Shown here piece after piece: positions 1 to 13,800 of a stretch of DNA of 64,000 bases. A program made the position numbers and the translations under genes. Location of the stretch: positions 27,212,367 to 27,276,366 of the forward strand of contig CM056580.1 in assembly GCA_029721435.1 (NCBI GenBank), written 5' to 3'. The DNA is from Gymnothorax reevesii (lineage: Eukaryota > Chordata > Actinopteri > Anguilliformes > Muraenidae). The notes beneath the pieces were generated by a model. It saw only the letters and a program-made list of their open reading frames with translations, was not told the origin of the DNA and ran no database searches. Within the stretch, counting starts at the first letter, position 1. Each line of letters begins with the position of its first letter.

Positions 1-620
1 CAGCACAAAAGGCATTCTTCAAGCACCATTTTTCAGCAACTACCGACAGACTGTTCATGGCTGCAAAATACTGCCCTGCACTATGCTCAATAATGTTTCT
101 CCTTCTCATGTAAATTGCCATTTTTTTACACTCACGTATAAAATTGAACAAGCATGAAATGCTCATATCCCCTGCCACTGGACGATTGATATTCCAGAAC
201 AAATTTCAGGAAATGGCACAAAGCACCACTGAAAAATGAAGGAGGAATGTCTGGAAGAATGAAAAGGCACACCTACGCAATAAGATTCATCTATACATTA
301 CATTTCAAGGAAAAATTTTTTAACAGTTTAGAAATTCTGGTGCAGAGAAGAATTGTGACAGGTGGACAGACTCGCAAGGACAAAACTGATTCATCTGATC
401 CCACTTCATGGCGGGGATAAAACCACAATTTGCTCCAAGACTCCCATAAAGTGTGGTTTTAGGGTACTTCAACGGAGTCGGTGATAAACACACAAAATAT
501 TGATAGTGGTGAGGATTAATTCGGTTTAAGTCCATAATGAGACATTGGTACACTGCATAGAGCTTGATGGCTGACCCCACTGGGAGGGTACTGCTCGGCC
601 GCGGACTGCTGAGCACTCAC
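1..620. other. ubap2 intron downstream of coding exon 13
   Basis: AT-rich sequence with no recognisable exon on either strand. An open frame on the minus strand (320-616) overlaps the donor of the exon ending at 621 and has no UBAP2-like content. Confidence 0.6.
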
Positions 621-808
621 CTGATGGGTTTGGAGTACAGACTGTTCGGCGTCGGGGCAGCTGGGGCCGATTCCCTGCTGCTGCTGCACGTCTCCGGCTG
701 GCTGAAGTCTGGCAGGGCTGGTTCTGACCCGAAGTCCAGAGCCCCAAACTGCACATTGAGCCCAGAGACGTCCGCTGACCCTGGCATCTCCACGGCTGAG
801 GAAGGGAT
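621..808 (-). CDS. ubap2: ubap2 coding exon 13 (AVEMPGSADV block)
   Basis: 188 bp, phase 0-2, residues 517-579. It carries IPSSAVEMPGSADVSGLNVQ and FGALDFGSEP, the most conserved non-UBA block of UBAP2, then SLYSKPI. The acceptor is TTCCAG and the donor is GTGAGT. The next exon is off the left edge of the window. Confidence 0.95.
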
Positions 809-3800
809 CTGGAAACCGCAGAAGAAGTACAGTCGTTAGTCACACCAGCCATGCGACCCCGAGAGCTGCCACCAGTAAAGGTGTGCTGTGACGAACGGGA
901 GTTGTAGATTTGTTAGGGCATGGATGTGGTCGACTTCCGCCATTTTGGGAAGGTGTGGCTAACTGTAAAGTTGACAACCACTGACGACCAAAAGCAGAGG
1001 CAATTGAAATCTTCCTGAATGCCTGTCACTGTAATTAGTCACATGATTGACATCAATTAAATTCATCACACTACAAGTACTGTGTTAGTGACATTTTTCC
1101 CTTTTAATTGACAAAGACCAATGAGTAAGTTGCCTAGATAGACAAACATTGTCATCAACAAATACAAAACAAACCCGAACAAGAGTTTGTCACTAAGATG
1201 ACTATATTCCCCGCCGTTAGGTCATCAAAACCGACTGGTGCCTGCGCATTCCCAGTAGGAAGGTTGGTACCAAAAAGAATTGAAATAGGTTGACTCCTTC
1301 TTGAGATATCGCGCTGACAATGTTCGGGATGGACGTGCAAGTACGGACGGACGTACGGACGGAGCAGAATACTATAACAAAAATAGTAATAGGGCGAGGG
1401 GCATATAAAAAATTGACACTCAAGAGAAAAAAAAAGAATAAAAATTCGGATGAAGACAATCAGTTTTGGATACATTTATGGTCCTAACAGGTTCTCAGTT
1501 GCTGACAGTTCACATTCTTTCTAAAAAATAAAAAATGAGGACGTTTCAGCGGTTCAGTAACATTTATCCATACATATGTAATGTATTATGATGACCTACT
1601 TTTTTTGTTGATCAGCGGATACCCAGGATTTTTTGCATTTTAACCCCCCCCCCCCCCCCCCCCCCAAAACAGAAAATGTCATGATTTAGACTACTTTTAT
1701 CGAAGAGTGGGTTATAAATACTCAGATGTGAGAATTTGCAGTGTTTCGGAGTAGTGCGGTAAATGGATATATACAAACAAACAAATACACAAATAAATCT
1801 GCCTACAAACTGCATTCAGAAAAGCATGCGTTAGTGCTTATGTCTTAGATCAATATAAAGGAAGCATGAAGATGTCACAAGTGTTTAATTTTCCACCACT
1901 GACACTTCAACCAATTCAGCGAGGTCTGTCCATCCCCAGTCTACTCGTATGGGCGAGGAAAAGAACGGGATTCTTTCGCAGTGTGGAACCTTCAGTGTCG
2001 ATCTGGGCAGTCGACATGGTTACAATGAAAAATCTAAGAGAAGGCAGTGCTCTTTACAGGACAGTGAAGAGCTGAGAGCAGCAGAGGTCAGAAACACCAG
2101 CCTGAGCACTGAGAGAAGGTGGAGATAAACGGGGGGCTGCTGAGGCCTGTGCCGGATGTTACCTTGGAGCTGGGGGGTATCCTTCGCTTTTGCGTCTTTA
2201 TCTGCCTCTGCTGAGAGCTGCTGGGGGGCTCTGCCGCCGCGGGCACTTTGGCTCCGGGCGAGGGCCCGTCCCGGGGCGGGGAGGGGTCTCGGGGTTTAGG
2301 GACAGGGTCCAGACCCGGCGGGGAAGGGGTGGGGCGTGTGGGAGGGCTGGCCGGCCGGACCTGGGGCAGTGGCCCAGGCTGGGACAGGGCGTTTTGCTGC
2401 CTTTGGGCCAGCTGGCTCAACACCAGCGAGGGTTCGGGCTGCGTCTTAAAGTCCCCTGGAGGAGAGACAGGCGGCCTTTAGGGATCTGCCCACAAGTGCA
2501 GTTTCTACTAGTGTCTGCATCCTTCAGGAAACACCATTATACAGCATCCTCAGTGTTCCCAAACCAGGGCTCATGAACCAACACAGGGAGTGTTACAGTC
2601 CGGAGATTCTGGCTTTTTCAAAACTCTGGAAAGCGAAGTTAACTTAATAATAATACTAGTAATACTGTAATACTAACACACTACGAGCTCAGCCAAGTTA
2701 AGCCAAGAGAAACAAAGGGAAATTGGGAGTGCGAGTGTAAATCATGGGATGATAAATCAGTTAGAATGAGCATGCAGTTGTTCCCATGCATGGCAGATAC
2801 TCACTGCTGAACTGGGAGGACAGTGTGGTGGTGGTGGTCGGCACCAGAGGCTTGACGTCCCAGGTTGTCGTGGAGACGGGAGGTGGTGAAGCCGCCGTCA
2901 CCGCTGGGGCGGGCGGAGGGAGCACGGCGGCGGTGCTGCTGACCTCAGAGACGGGCAGAGGGGAGGGCCGCGGGCCCAGACCCGACCCCTTCAGCTGATC
3001 CAGAACCGGGGATCCAGACACCGGAGGGGACGGCTTAGAGGCTCCAAGGCTCCCGAAACCAGACCCGAGGACTGAGGACTGAAGGGGGGAGAGGCGCAGG
3101 AGCACAGATCTATCATCAGATGCCATCACTGACACAGTCCTCCACTATTCTATCCATTTAAATCTGTTTGGTTCACTGTACGGAGACACTACCACACAGG
3201 CGCTGAATACCAGAGATCTACTGCACTATAGGTGCTTGCTCCAACACTGATATGGCCTACAACAGAGGTATGGCACTGTTACATCATCACTCCAATGAAA
3301 TCCTACAGGGCTGCAGAACTCCAGGATGCCCTGCTTTATAGGAAACCAGAAAACTAGGACACAGAGCCACATCCCAAACAAAAGCAAGAGACATAAATAA
3401 AATTCTCAGAGGGGAAAAATACCAGGAAGCTCACCCACCAGAGAGCAACCCAGTGTCAACAGCCAAATTTTAGCCAAATTCTATCGGTCTTCACTGGGGA
3501 ATCTACCAGATATAATTGCGCCACGATGGTTAAGTTAATACATTTCTACTCTTGCTGGTAGACTCATGTTAATAGGAAATTTTAGGATATCGCACCAGAA
3601 TTCCTTTGAATCTGCCGGACTGAATTGATTGAGTTAACATTCTTTGTTTTTTCAGCATACCTCTGAGGAATTTTCACGGTAAGAAGAAATTTTAAGAAAA
3701 CGTTTGCTAGCACTAGCTTTTGATGCTAACTTTTTCATCAATCACTAACTGTACAAATTAGCTGAGCCAGGACTGCTAACATTAGCCAACATAAGCCTTT

Positions 3801-4819
3801 TACACTAGCTTTTCCCATCAACCACATTCAGTTAAGCTGATAGTGTAACTGGCCCCTCAATATTGCCTTTGTTATCATTTCTATGCTCATCTTAAGCCTC
3901 AGCATTGACTGGTGCCGAATCTGCCAATTTCCTCCTGAGGAATTTTAGCAGTCACCACTGCTAGCCATGACATAACCCGATTCAGCTAAGCTCAGCCCAA
4001 CTCCGCATCATGTGGTGCACTCGTACGCGTAAGTGACACCCAAGTAACACCTTCAGACAGACTGATAAGCAACAATAGTCAACTCCTCTCTTGGCCAAAA
4101 ACACACAACAAAATCTATAAGAAAAAGCTTTAATCTCATCATTCCGCAACAGTCCCATATGACAATTATGAGCGACCCAAATAAATTTGTGGCCCCAGAA
4201 CATTGAAACCCCGTTAATTTTGAGCCCTACTGACAGACATTTTTTTCCTCCCTTCTCAAGTAAAAAAAGGATCCATGAGATAAAAAAATTAAACTGAACA
4301 ACTTATTGGAGGATATATGGTCTGCACACCCTAATGTTACACGGCGACAGTTTCCGGGCAACATGGTCCTGTCAGTGGGTGAGTGAGAGAGAGGCGGGCC
4401 TCACCAGAGCAGCGTGGGCATAGCTGGGGGCGGAGCTCCGTGAGTTGAGGTGCTGAGAGTTGGTGAACACCAGGCTGTGGCCCAGCCCATCCACTGAGGT
4501 CGGCTCCGCCTCCACGGCTTCACCCAGATCCGCTCCGCCGGGTTTCCGCAGCAGAGAGGCGAAGTCCAGGCTGCAGCACAAATACACGAGCGTGAGACCT
4601 GCCCCTCCCCAGCACACAGGCTTTACATTCCTGCAAACACCACACACCAGCCTACCTTTGTCCAGGAGTGATGTGGTTCTCAGGGCCGGGTGTAGCGGAG
4701 GAGGTAAACACTTTGGTCTCAGACAGCTGCACAGCGAGAGTCAGAGTCAGTACACCGATGCAGTCAGGTGCTCTAGCACTGACAGGAATCCTGATGTGTT
4801 TACACGCACACGCACACAC

Positions 4820-4859
<40 letters not shown>

Positions 4860-7800
4860 ACATCTTCATTCCAGTCTTCAGTGACCCATTCATCCAGGGA
4901 GTTTCTCCAGGCTCCTGGGAGAGAGAGGAAGCAGAACAGCATTAGAGGGGTAGAAGGGAAAAGATGGAAAACAAGTAGACATGGTCAACAACATCCCCCC
5001 CCAAACGCCTGAATCTGACACACCTCATTTTTAATCTCCATCAAGGCCTTGATGGTCTGAAGCTTCACACAAAGTTTGGTTGTCCTCTAATAGTTCCTGA
5101 GAAAAACTGTCCCCTTTTTCGCACGGACGGAGCTCAAACCTATAATCCCTCACGCTTCATGGCGGGGGATAATAAAACCAACAGGACGACAGTGCCATCA
5201 CCATCCCGCGCCACGATCAAGGGCCATAACTCCGTAAAAAAAAAAAGCGCTTCGAAATCCAAACATAGAGCATCAGTAGCTTATTAAGCATACAAATTTT
5301 CAGGCATCTAGGTATAATAGTTTCAGAAAAATCTTGTGCCCATTGTGGCCCGGACGGACACGCGGATGGACGGCGATGAACAAGGCAAATAAGGAGAGGT
5401 CAGACCGCAGGAAATTCGACGCCGACTTTCCTCACTGAAGTTACTCCAGTGCAGCCTGAGAAAATGTGAGCAATGCGATGGCCGGCGTGGGCAGGCGGTA
5501 CTCACCCGTCCCGTCAGCGCCGTCTTTCGCACCCCCCTCCCAGGTGTCCGAGCCGGCACCCCCAGCCCCCGAGCCCGAGCTGGGGGTGTAGTCAGCTGGG
5601 TTAAAGGTCCTGGGGCAAAGGGACAGGTGGAGGGAGATGGAGGGATGATTTTGGGGGGGGTGGAGAGGAGGCAGGAGGGGAGAGTGGAACCGAAAGAAAT
5701 ACGGGAGTTAAGGAGAGAGAAACCGTGAGCAGGACACTAACTGAGGTATTCCGAACTGGCAACAGGAAGTAAGGATAGATCTCGTCAGCAAATGCGAGCG
5801 GTCAGAATAGATCTAACGAAAGAGCATCTCTCTCTAACTCTTTCCCCCTTGCCATCGCCTCTCGATGCCTAATCCCTAATTTCCTCACGCTCGTGGGGAA
5901 ATAAGGGATAGGCGCCGAGAGGCGCCAGTGCGGGGGACGGAATTAACGCAGAGAGGGAGGGAGATTCAGACAGTGAGGTGGCTCCACATCTCAGGTTCAG
6001 CTATGTGCTTGTAACCATCATCATCTCCGTCAGACCGACACGGACTGCGCAGCACACGGGTCATTTGGAGACGGGCCGACAAACTGAATGGAAAGTTCAA
6101 AACTCACCCCATTCCTTGCGAAGAAAACCTGCTTCCCCCAGCGCCTCTGCCCCTGCCTCGAAGCCCTGACCCTGCGCACACACACACAGACAGGGCTGTG
6201 ACGCTCCCAATATGACACAAACACGCCGGCGCCCAAACATATCAGTCACTGACAAGGCCCACGGAAGCATGTGAACGAGGACAAAGTTAAACTGGGGGAG
6301 GGGGAATGATAAAATAAATAAATTGTGGAAGGACACTTGCCAGGATTATGAAAATACTTAGTAACTGGGCCAAAACTTCCATAAATTTAACTGCTAAATT
6401 GGACATTTTGACATGCTAAACCGAGCAGTTTAGCCTGTGGGTAATATGAGGGCTGTGAGCAGAAAAGCCTGCAGGAGGACCCAGGCTAAACTAGCAGGCA
6501 GTGATGCTGGGGTTCATGGGCGTCTCTGATGTCACTGCGATGTGCCTGCTGCTTATCGCCGAATCCACATCGCCATTATTCCAAGCAGAACCAGATCTTT
6601 CCGCTGATGGCCACAATTTTTCACCTCCTGAGTCTCGCCACCCGCATCATAGGAGGAGGTGTGGAGGAGCAGCACAAGGGAGATGCGTTTCCTGAAAAAC
6701 TGACTCTACACCGCCCCCCAACCCCCCCAACCCCCGTCAACTCCCTACAGCCATCACCACCCCCCACCCCCCAGCAGCAGCTGCTTGGCACAGATCATTC
6801 CTCACCCACTGCATACTGTACCACTTGCTGCGGGCCACAAATAGATGCCTTTCCCAAAAAAAAAAAAAACATGTCCCCTCTCCACCTCCACCCCCCTCCA
6901 ATCAGCGTCTCCGCGAGAGCGCTCTTACGAAACACTTAAAGCCCCCCTGCCCCTTTTTCATGCGAAGCTGTATGCTCATTGTGGAATGTTTTTGATTATT
7001 GTGCCTCAGGCCACAGAGAGCGTAAAGCCTCACCTCACTGATGCCTGGGTGCATGGATATTATTAACATTAACACGGCCACATTAACCCTGCTTCATCCT
7101 GAGTCTGAGATGGAGTCTACACAGGGATGGGAATGCAGACGTCACTTTACCACAGCACACGGCCACGCATTTCAAATATGTTACCCTCTGCTGTACGGAG
7201 CTCTGAAGAATGTGCTCCGCGTGAGTGTGTGTGTGTGTGAGTGGGGGGGGTTTGTACTGTCAACATGCTTGACTGTAAACACTGGTGCTCGGTCGATTAT
7301 CGAGAATTTGCCCTAATCATCAACTCATTAAGAATGCAGTAAAAGCAGTGTGTCGGTGTGAGAATGAAGCTAACTTGCTAATGCTGCTATTGGAAAGGGT
7401 TCCTAAACAGAGGAATTCTGCTAGAGTCCTTACAATTGTTTAAAGAATAACTCAGCGCGGTTACTCCCATGCTGCTATGATCTGCATCGCCAGAGTAAGC
7501 ATAAACACCCGAAATGGGAGACAGATGCGGACAAGAGTAACTTTAAAAAAAAAAAAAGAAAAGAATTCCTTATAACTGGTGAGGGGTCGATGAAACAAAC
7601 GTATGGAATGGGGCTGATGTCCCCCTTTAAATGGAAAGCAGACAAAAGCTCCATTTCGCAGTGCCTTCAAATAGGGGCACTGACCTCGGCCACGCCCTCT
7701 TCCTCTGCGGTCCACGCCCCTCTCCCCGGGACCCAGGTCCACTCCGTTCTCCTCAGACCGTACTGCAGGACAAACACACACACACACACAGTCAGAACAG

Positions 7801-10800
7801 AGCTGATAAACCTGCTAACACACACATTCATCAGGGTCATACAGCGGAAGAGTCAGTACACAGATGTACACATCCGAGACCCCATTCATCTCCCGCACTG
7901 GGCGGCTGTACCCCCTCCCTCACCCTCCCGAGTGCGGTTGGCTCCTCTCCCCCTCTTGCTGGGACCTCCACGCCCTCGGCCGGCCTCCCTCTCCCCTCTC
8001 TTCTCCCGGTTCTCCTTGTTCTCCTTGTTCTCTGAAGAGGATCCCTCCTTCACCAGCCCTCGCTTCTTCCCCACCGTTTCCCATGAAGTCTGAGCAGGGA
8101 GCACACAGGACACTGAGTCACGTTAAGATTACATTTCACACCGTTTCTCACTGCTGCACTCTAAACCCAGGTCTAAAGAACAAGCTTGACTAGATCAGGA
8201 AGCGCCCAACTAGACCTGGTGTTCCCAAAAACAATAAAAATCACTTCCTTCTACCATCGAATCTCAATAATTGGGAGGAAAAAGTGGATCATAAAAAGTT
8301 GAACATTGCAGGAGCTACATTCTGAAATCTGGGGTAGGTATTCTACCCAGACCTGCGTTTCCAATTGGAGGACCACAAGTGATGACCTCACATTGGTAGC
8401 TCTGTAATGTTTGTGAGAAACACGTTTGCTACACAATCCAACCAGAGTAAACATAACCCAACAGATTCATAGCTTTTTGGACAGGGTGGGTCTATATTTT
8501 ACACCTTTTGGTTGTGTAGAAATTGCGATATAATTCATGCATCAAAGATTTCAAAGGGGAGGTTAGCCAAATGTATTCAACTGCTGCCCAATCATAGGAA
8601 GGGCTATTTAGGAAAATAATCTATTTGCGATTTGTTTAGACAAACACTGCAATTTAGCATGCGATTTATTTTCAATGTTACTTTTCCTCTATTATTCACT
8701 TTTCACAAGCAAACAGTAACATTTTTTGAGATTTGGGGGGGAGAGACGCGAGACGCTTAGCGAACTTAACGAAAAGTGAAGGGTACAGGTCCCTCCCTCC
8801 TTCAAAACTCAACAAATACCCAATCCAGCAGCTCCAAAACGCTCTCGTGGACAAATTGTGTTCTGCACATTCACCACACTATGAAATAATAAAGTGTAAT
8901 TATGAAACATTACGACCCATGAAGCAAATACTCAGATCTACACTTAAATACAAATGCCCCAAGCAAATTATTTATGTAACATGAAATGTGTTACTCTAAA
9001 TGAGCTGATAAGGTCTTAATTGCATAAAATGGTTATTCGTCTTGATTTGTATACAACATTTGTGTTCATCTCTGCCAGTGAGCACTTGCTCAGTGATGCA
9101 TCATCATCTGATGACTCGTTTTAAAACGCAGTTACAGTGCATCTGTGTGGACATGTCAATGGAGCTTTCTGAAAACGATGTCATGGCTCATTCTGCGCAA
9201 GCCCACTGTTGAGGCATATGACGTTCCTCTCTGGTATTTGACGACAGAAATGAAGACGTTATTGCCACCTACTGCTGGGGAATACTTGATTTGGACAGCT
9301 GTATTTGAGTTCTTCTGTATCTGTGGATGCAGATATTCCATAAAACAAGTTTGCTGGGGCAGTTTTTTTTTTTTTTTTTTAATAAATAAAGGGAGGAAAA
9401 CATCCATTCAGGAGATGGGAGAATATCTGTGTATGTGTGGACAGGGCTTGGACCAATCCGTGTCACCATAAGTTGTTTCCTTCATGTAAGCTGCTCCTCT
9501 TGCTGGCATTTCACGTGAAACCTCACATGACCAATCATCGCAGCCTTTGCGATTTGAAAATTGTGTTCCATTACATTGCAAGGTAATCGCAAATGCAATT
9601 AATCATTCAGCCCTGCATAGCTCAAGGGGAGCTTTCAGTAATCAGACATGAGACCCGAGGCTTTTGGTTACATCTGGAGTCTTATTGGCATTTCTAAACA
9701 GGACAACCCGTTCCAATGAGAACAAAGGTGGTCTTTATTAAGAAATAAGAAAACCTGAACCATGCCAAACCTCTTGGATCAAGACAATTTAGTTGTTTGT
9801 ATCATAGTACTAGTGCAACAAATAATTTGCAACTTAATGAAGAACTTCACGGTGATGACTGAACTCATCCTAATACATCCAAGAGATCAGAAACGTATCA
9901 TGAAAGGTACAATTAAAAACAGTCTGCAGAAGAATTCACCGAAAACTAACAGGATTACAGTGAGCCGACAGCAGCCTACAAGAGCCTGGAGACTGAGACA
10001 AGAGTGGAAACAAACACCAGCTTCCATCAGTGTACTGCAGGGATGAAATACGGACGAGCGAAGTAGGGAACAGCCGAAAAACCTAAGCAGCCTCCCCCCT
10101 CTGTATCAGGGAGACATGGTGCCAGATTTTATGACTGAGCTGGGGCTGACTGATCTTCACTGATGTACCTGCTCACCGCGGCAACCAAAGAGTTTCTGAA
10201 ATGTAAAGAAATGTCCTGAGGAGTCAAGTTCCTCAAAATGCCTCCAAATTAGAAGTAAAGGCAAGCAGACTCAGAAAGGGCAGTGATGAGGCCGGAGGGC
10301 CAAAATGCAATGGACACAGGGGGCTGTAGAGTTTCAGGCCATCAGCGGGAGACTCCACATCCTCAAATGTGCTCCATAATGCAGTGTAGTCATGGAGCCA
10401 AAATCAGCAATGTGAAAGCTGTGATGTTCTCTTGAGATATGCAGAAGTATTTATATCTGGGCATGTATCACACATATAAGCCGCAATGCCAGGGGGCTGA
10501 CTGCCTAATCAAAAAGTGCGACTGACAGGACCCACTGAGTCAGGTCATGACAAAAATTAACCACACTTCTCAAATATGCTAGTTTTGGGCCTAAGGATCA
10601 GTTTACAAGGTCACACTAGCTGAAATCACCGTTGTACAGGTTTCTCCTCATCTGAACAACAGATTCATTACTAATATCCATTAATCCCTTTCAGTCGCTG
10701 CTCACAATACAAAACTGAAACAATGACGTCATTTAGGAGACACCCCTCCCTTTTCCCCCAGGGCAAAGAACTGTGGATGTCCAATCAGTGTTCTTCAATG

Positions 10801-13800
10801 TAGCTACTGACAAAAAAAAAAAAAAAAAAAAAAAAAAGTTTTTTTTTTTGCAAGTAAAGCCAATAAATCACATTCAGACAGGAGCGGGCCAATCAGACTG
10901 TATGCATACCGGGTCAGTTGAGGACCGAGATTCCCTTCAAACCTTCACGTCCCAAACATTCGCAGAGGAACTGCCTTGGAGCATCAGGTGAAATCAAGAT
11001 CCCACCATTCCAGTGCAGTGAGCTCACCGTAACCCAATATCCAGCACAACCAAGGGCTGTACCCCTCCCATCACACACAGGAAGGCCTTTCATTAAATAT
11101 TAAGGAATGACCCATGTGCCATCAAAACCCAAGCATGTGTAACAACACCATTCACATTCCTCCCTAGGCACTGATATCCACCACTCCTGTAACACACCAT
11201 TTTCCTTGACCCCAAGAGCGCCGAGTTCATTTTCAAGGAATTAAAAATGTAATTATCCTGAGCTGTTCAAAACCCATCATGTGGCAACTTCTTTAAAAGA
11301 GTTCCCACAGGGGAGCTCTTTTAAACAAGTTGCCACATTATGGGTTTTCAACAGCATCCGATTTTCATATCTTGCTTCATTGCTTATAGCACTCGAAGGG
11401 TTAACTGAGGGACAAGCGGAGAACCCCCCCCCGGTGATTTTGGGAATTCCCCCTCTCGCCCCTTCAGCTCACTCACGTCAACTGCAGCAGAATGAAGCCC
11501 ATTTAGGAGGAAGCTGTAGTTCAGCCAAGGATTTTATTCACTGACTATTTTAAGCCATCGTATCACGACTTCCTATGCAAGCTACGATGCTCTCTAAATA
11601 ATTACAGCAGGACAGAGAGCTTTAGGTAGGAAAACAGCCCTCTCTCTATTCTCTACTCCCCGTCTCAATGCTGTGAAGCTCCCTCATCTTAAAACTCAGA
11701 TACCATTCAAGAAGGTGTGTCCATAGGCGTTGCTGCCTTGGTGACAAATTTTTTTCCCCTCTCTGCTAAGCAAGCAGATGATTGTTGGCTTTCCCAGGTC
11801 CCGCCCTCCACTCCCCTCTCACCGTGTCTGAGCTATCTTCCAGCAGGAAGTTGATGGCTCGGTTGACGTCCTCGTTGCAGTCGTGGAGAGCCACCATGCA
11901 CTCGTCCTGGTTCTTCCCAGTCACCTCCATCAGCTGTCGCAGAGCAGACACCAGTCACGCGCACAACCACACAAGAGCGTAGCACACCGACACACACTAA
12001 ATTCCCACCCACGGACAAGCTCTAGGGTCCTAAAATGACTGGCGCAGAAACAGTCAGGGGTTTGAGTGAGGGTAAATATCACACAGTGTGAAGGTGCAGA
12101 ACCTGCACCGCACAAGTACACGTACACCGAGATCATGGCGCAATAACAGAGTGAATACAACGATACAGACACAAAGAAACAATGTCCCATATTTAGCAGA
12201 CTAATATGGCAGTACGAACCACTTAAAATATTGAAGGTTTCATAGTTCCTATATGGAGTACAGACAGCAAGAGACGCACGTCACCGCTGACTGCCATGCA
12301 TTTACGGGCATAAACACGCCGAGCGAGTGCTCTCACTCACCCCACATCTCCCCTCACCTGTTTCACTTTGTCCTCAAAGTCAGCATCATTCTTGTCATAG
12401 ATGACCTGGGCCAGCCGGATCTGTTCCGCTGTGGCCTGGAGATGCAGTCAGGGACAGGAGAGGGAAGAGGGGAGAACGAGTGATGTAAACAAGCAGGAGA
12501 GAGATACTGAAGGCACAGAAGCGGAGGTAATGGTGAACAGACCTAAACTTCTCTATCTGTGCCCCCACAGCTGGGAGAAAAGATGATAAACTGGGGATTA
12601 ACTATGAAGACACATAATACTTAATACCGGATTCCTCCCTCTCCCCAAATAAGAAACTATGTCAATAAGAGCAGGTTAAAGACTCTTTGAATACATTTTC
12701 ATCTCAATCATTTCAGGTGATCTCACAGTTCCCGTAGAGGACAGGCAGGGTAAGTAAAACAGCTGGTTCACTTGATATGTTAATGCCTTATGAATAACTC
12801 AAAAACAGCACCTGTTAGCGCAGTGCTTGAAGCTGGCGTGTTAAGTGCGCAGTGTAAACATGCGTGTCCCCAGATATGTAGTTACAGATAAAAGGGGCAG
12901 TCTGCCGGTCAGGTCATCAGTACACTGTAATGGTGCAGTTATATCAGCAGTCTGTAACTCCTGTAAAAAAGTGCTGGTGCAAATGTAGCTGCATATTTCT
13001 ATTGAACCCTTTGCATCAGCTGCTGTGTGAAGCACATCCATGTAAGTGTTAAGGGGGGTACCTACCAAATGTGTTTTTGTGTGCGGTACATACCAGCACG
13101 TTTCTGTGTGCGGTACATACCTGTGCGTCTCGGTGTTGGGTACATAACTGGGTATTTTTCTCAATATGGGCATAATTAGTGAAAGGCAGAGTCTGGGCTC
13201 CCTTATTTTTGAAATAACCCCAAAGGGTTAGTTTTTTACCCATTAAACTATAGGTGTGCGTCCTTACTAACTGGAAATAAAGTATCATGGGTGCATTTTC
13301 ATTCTATCCATCATTTTTGGGGTCAAAAAGTGGATTTTGGGGCATTTTTAGAGTGTTCCAAATCTGGATGATATTTTTGAAACTCTGAATACTCCAATGA
13401 TTTCAATTTCCTTTGGCTGGAAACTGTATGCATCAGAGTTGTGACCCAAGTCATCATGTCCAAGTCAAATGAAGTCACTGGTCATTAGTTCAAACTCAAA
13501 GCAGGCGAGGGAGAGCAATGAGGAGTGAAAGGGAGCAGGGGAATAATTAGTTAGCTCATTGTCTAATTTAACAAGCAGAGTGGGGAAAGCTGAGAGAGCC
13601 ATGAGCTGCATTTCATGTTGACATTGACCCTTTCTGATCCTAAATGTATCTAAGCTTTTAACTTTCTCAGCTTTCCCCTCTCTGCTGGTTAATTAATTGG
13701 CTCATTGTCTAATTTGTTCCCCTGCCCCCCTCACTCCTCATTGCTCTCCCTTGTCTGCTTTGAGTTTGAGCTCATGACCAGTGACTTCATTTGACTTGGT

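Noticed and set aside
2190..2576. 128-codon plus-strand frame, Arg/Gly-rich
   Set aside because: Antisense shadow of ubap2 coding exon 12, whose splice sites, phase and family motifs are clear.
7590..8193. Overlapping plus-strand frames of 109-167 codons
   Set aside because: Shadows of ubap2 coding exons 4 and 5 on the opposite strand plus intron sequence.
10812..10850. Poly-A followed by poly-T as a hairpin element
   Set aside because: A homopolymer junction alone gives no evidence of a mobile element or function.
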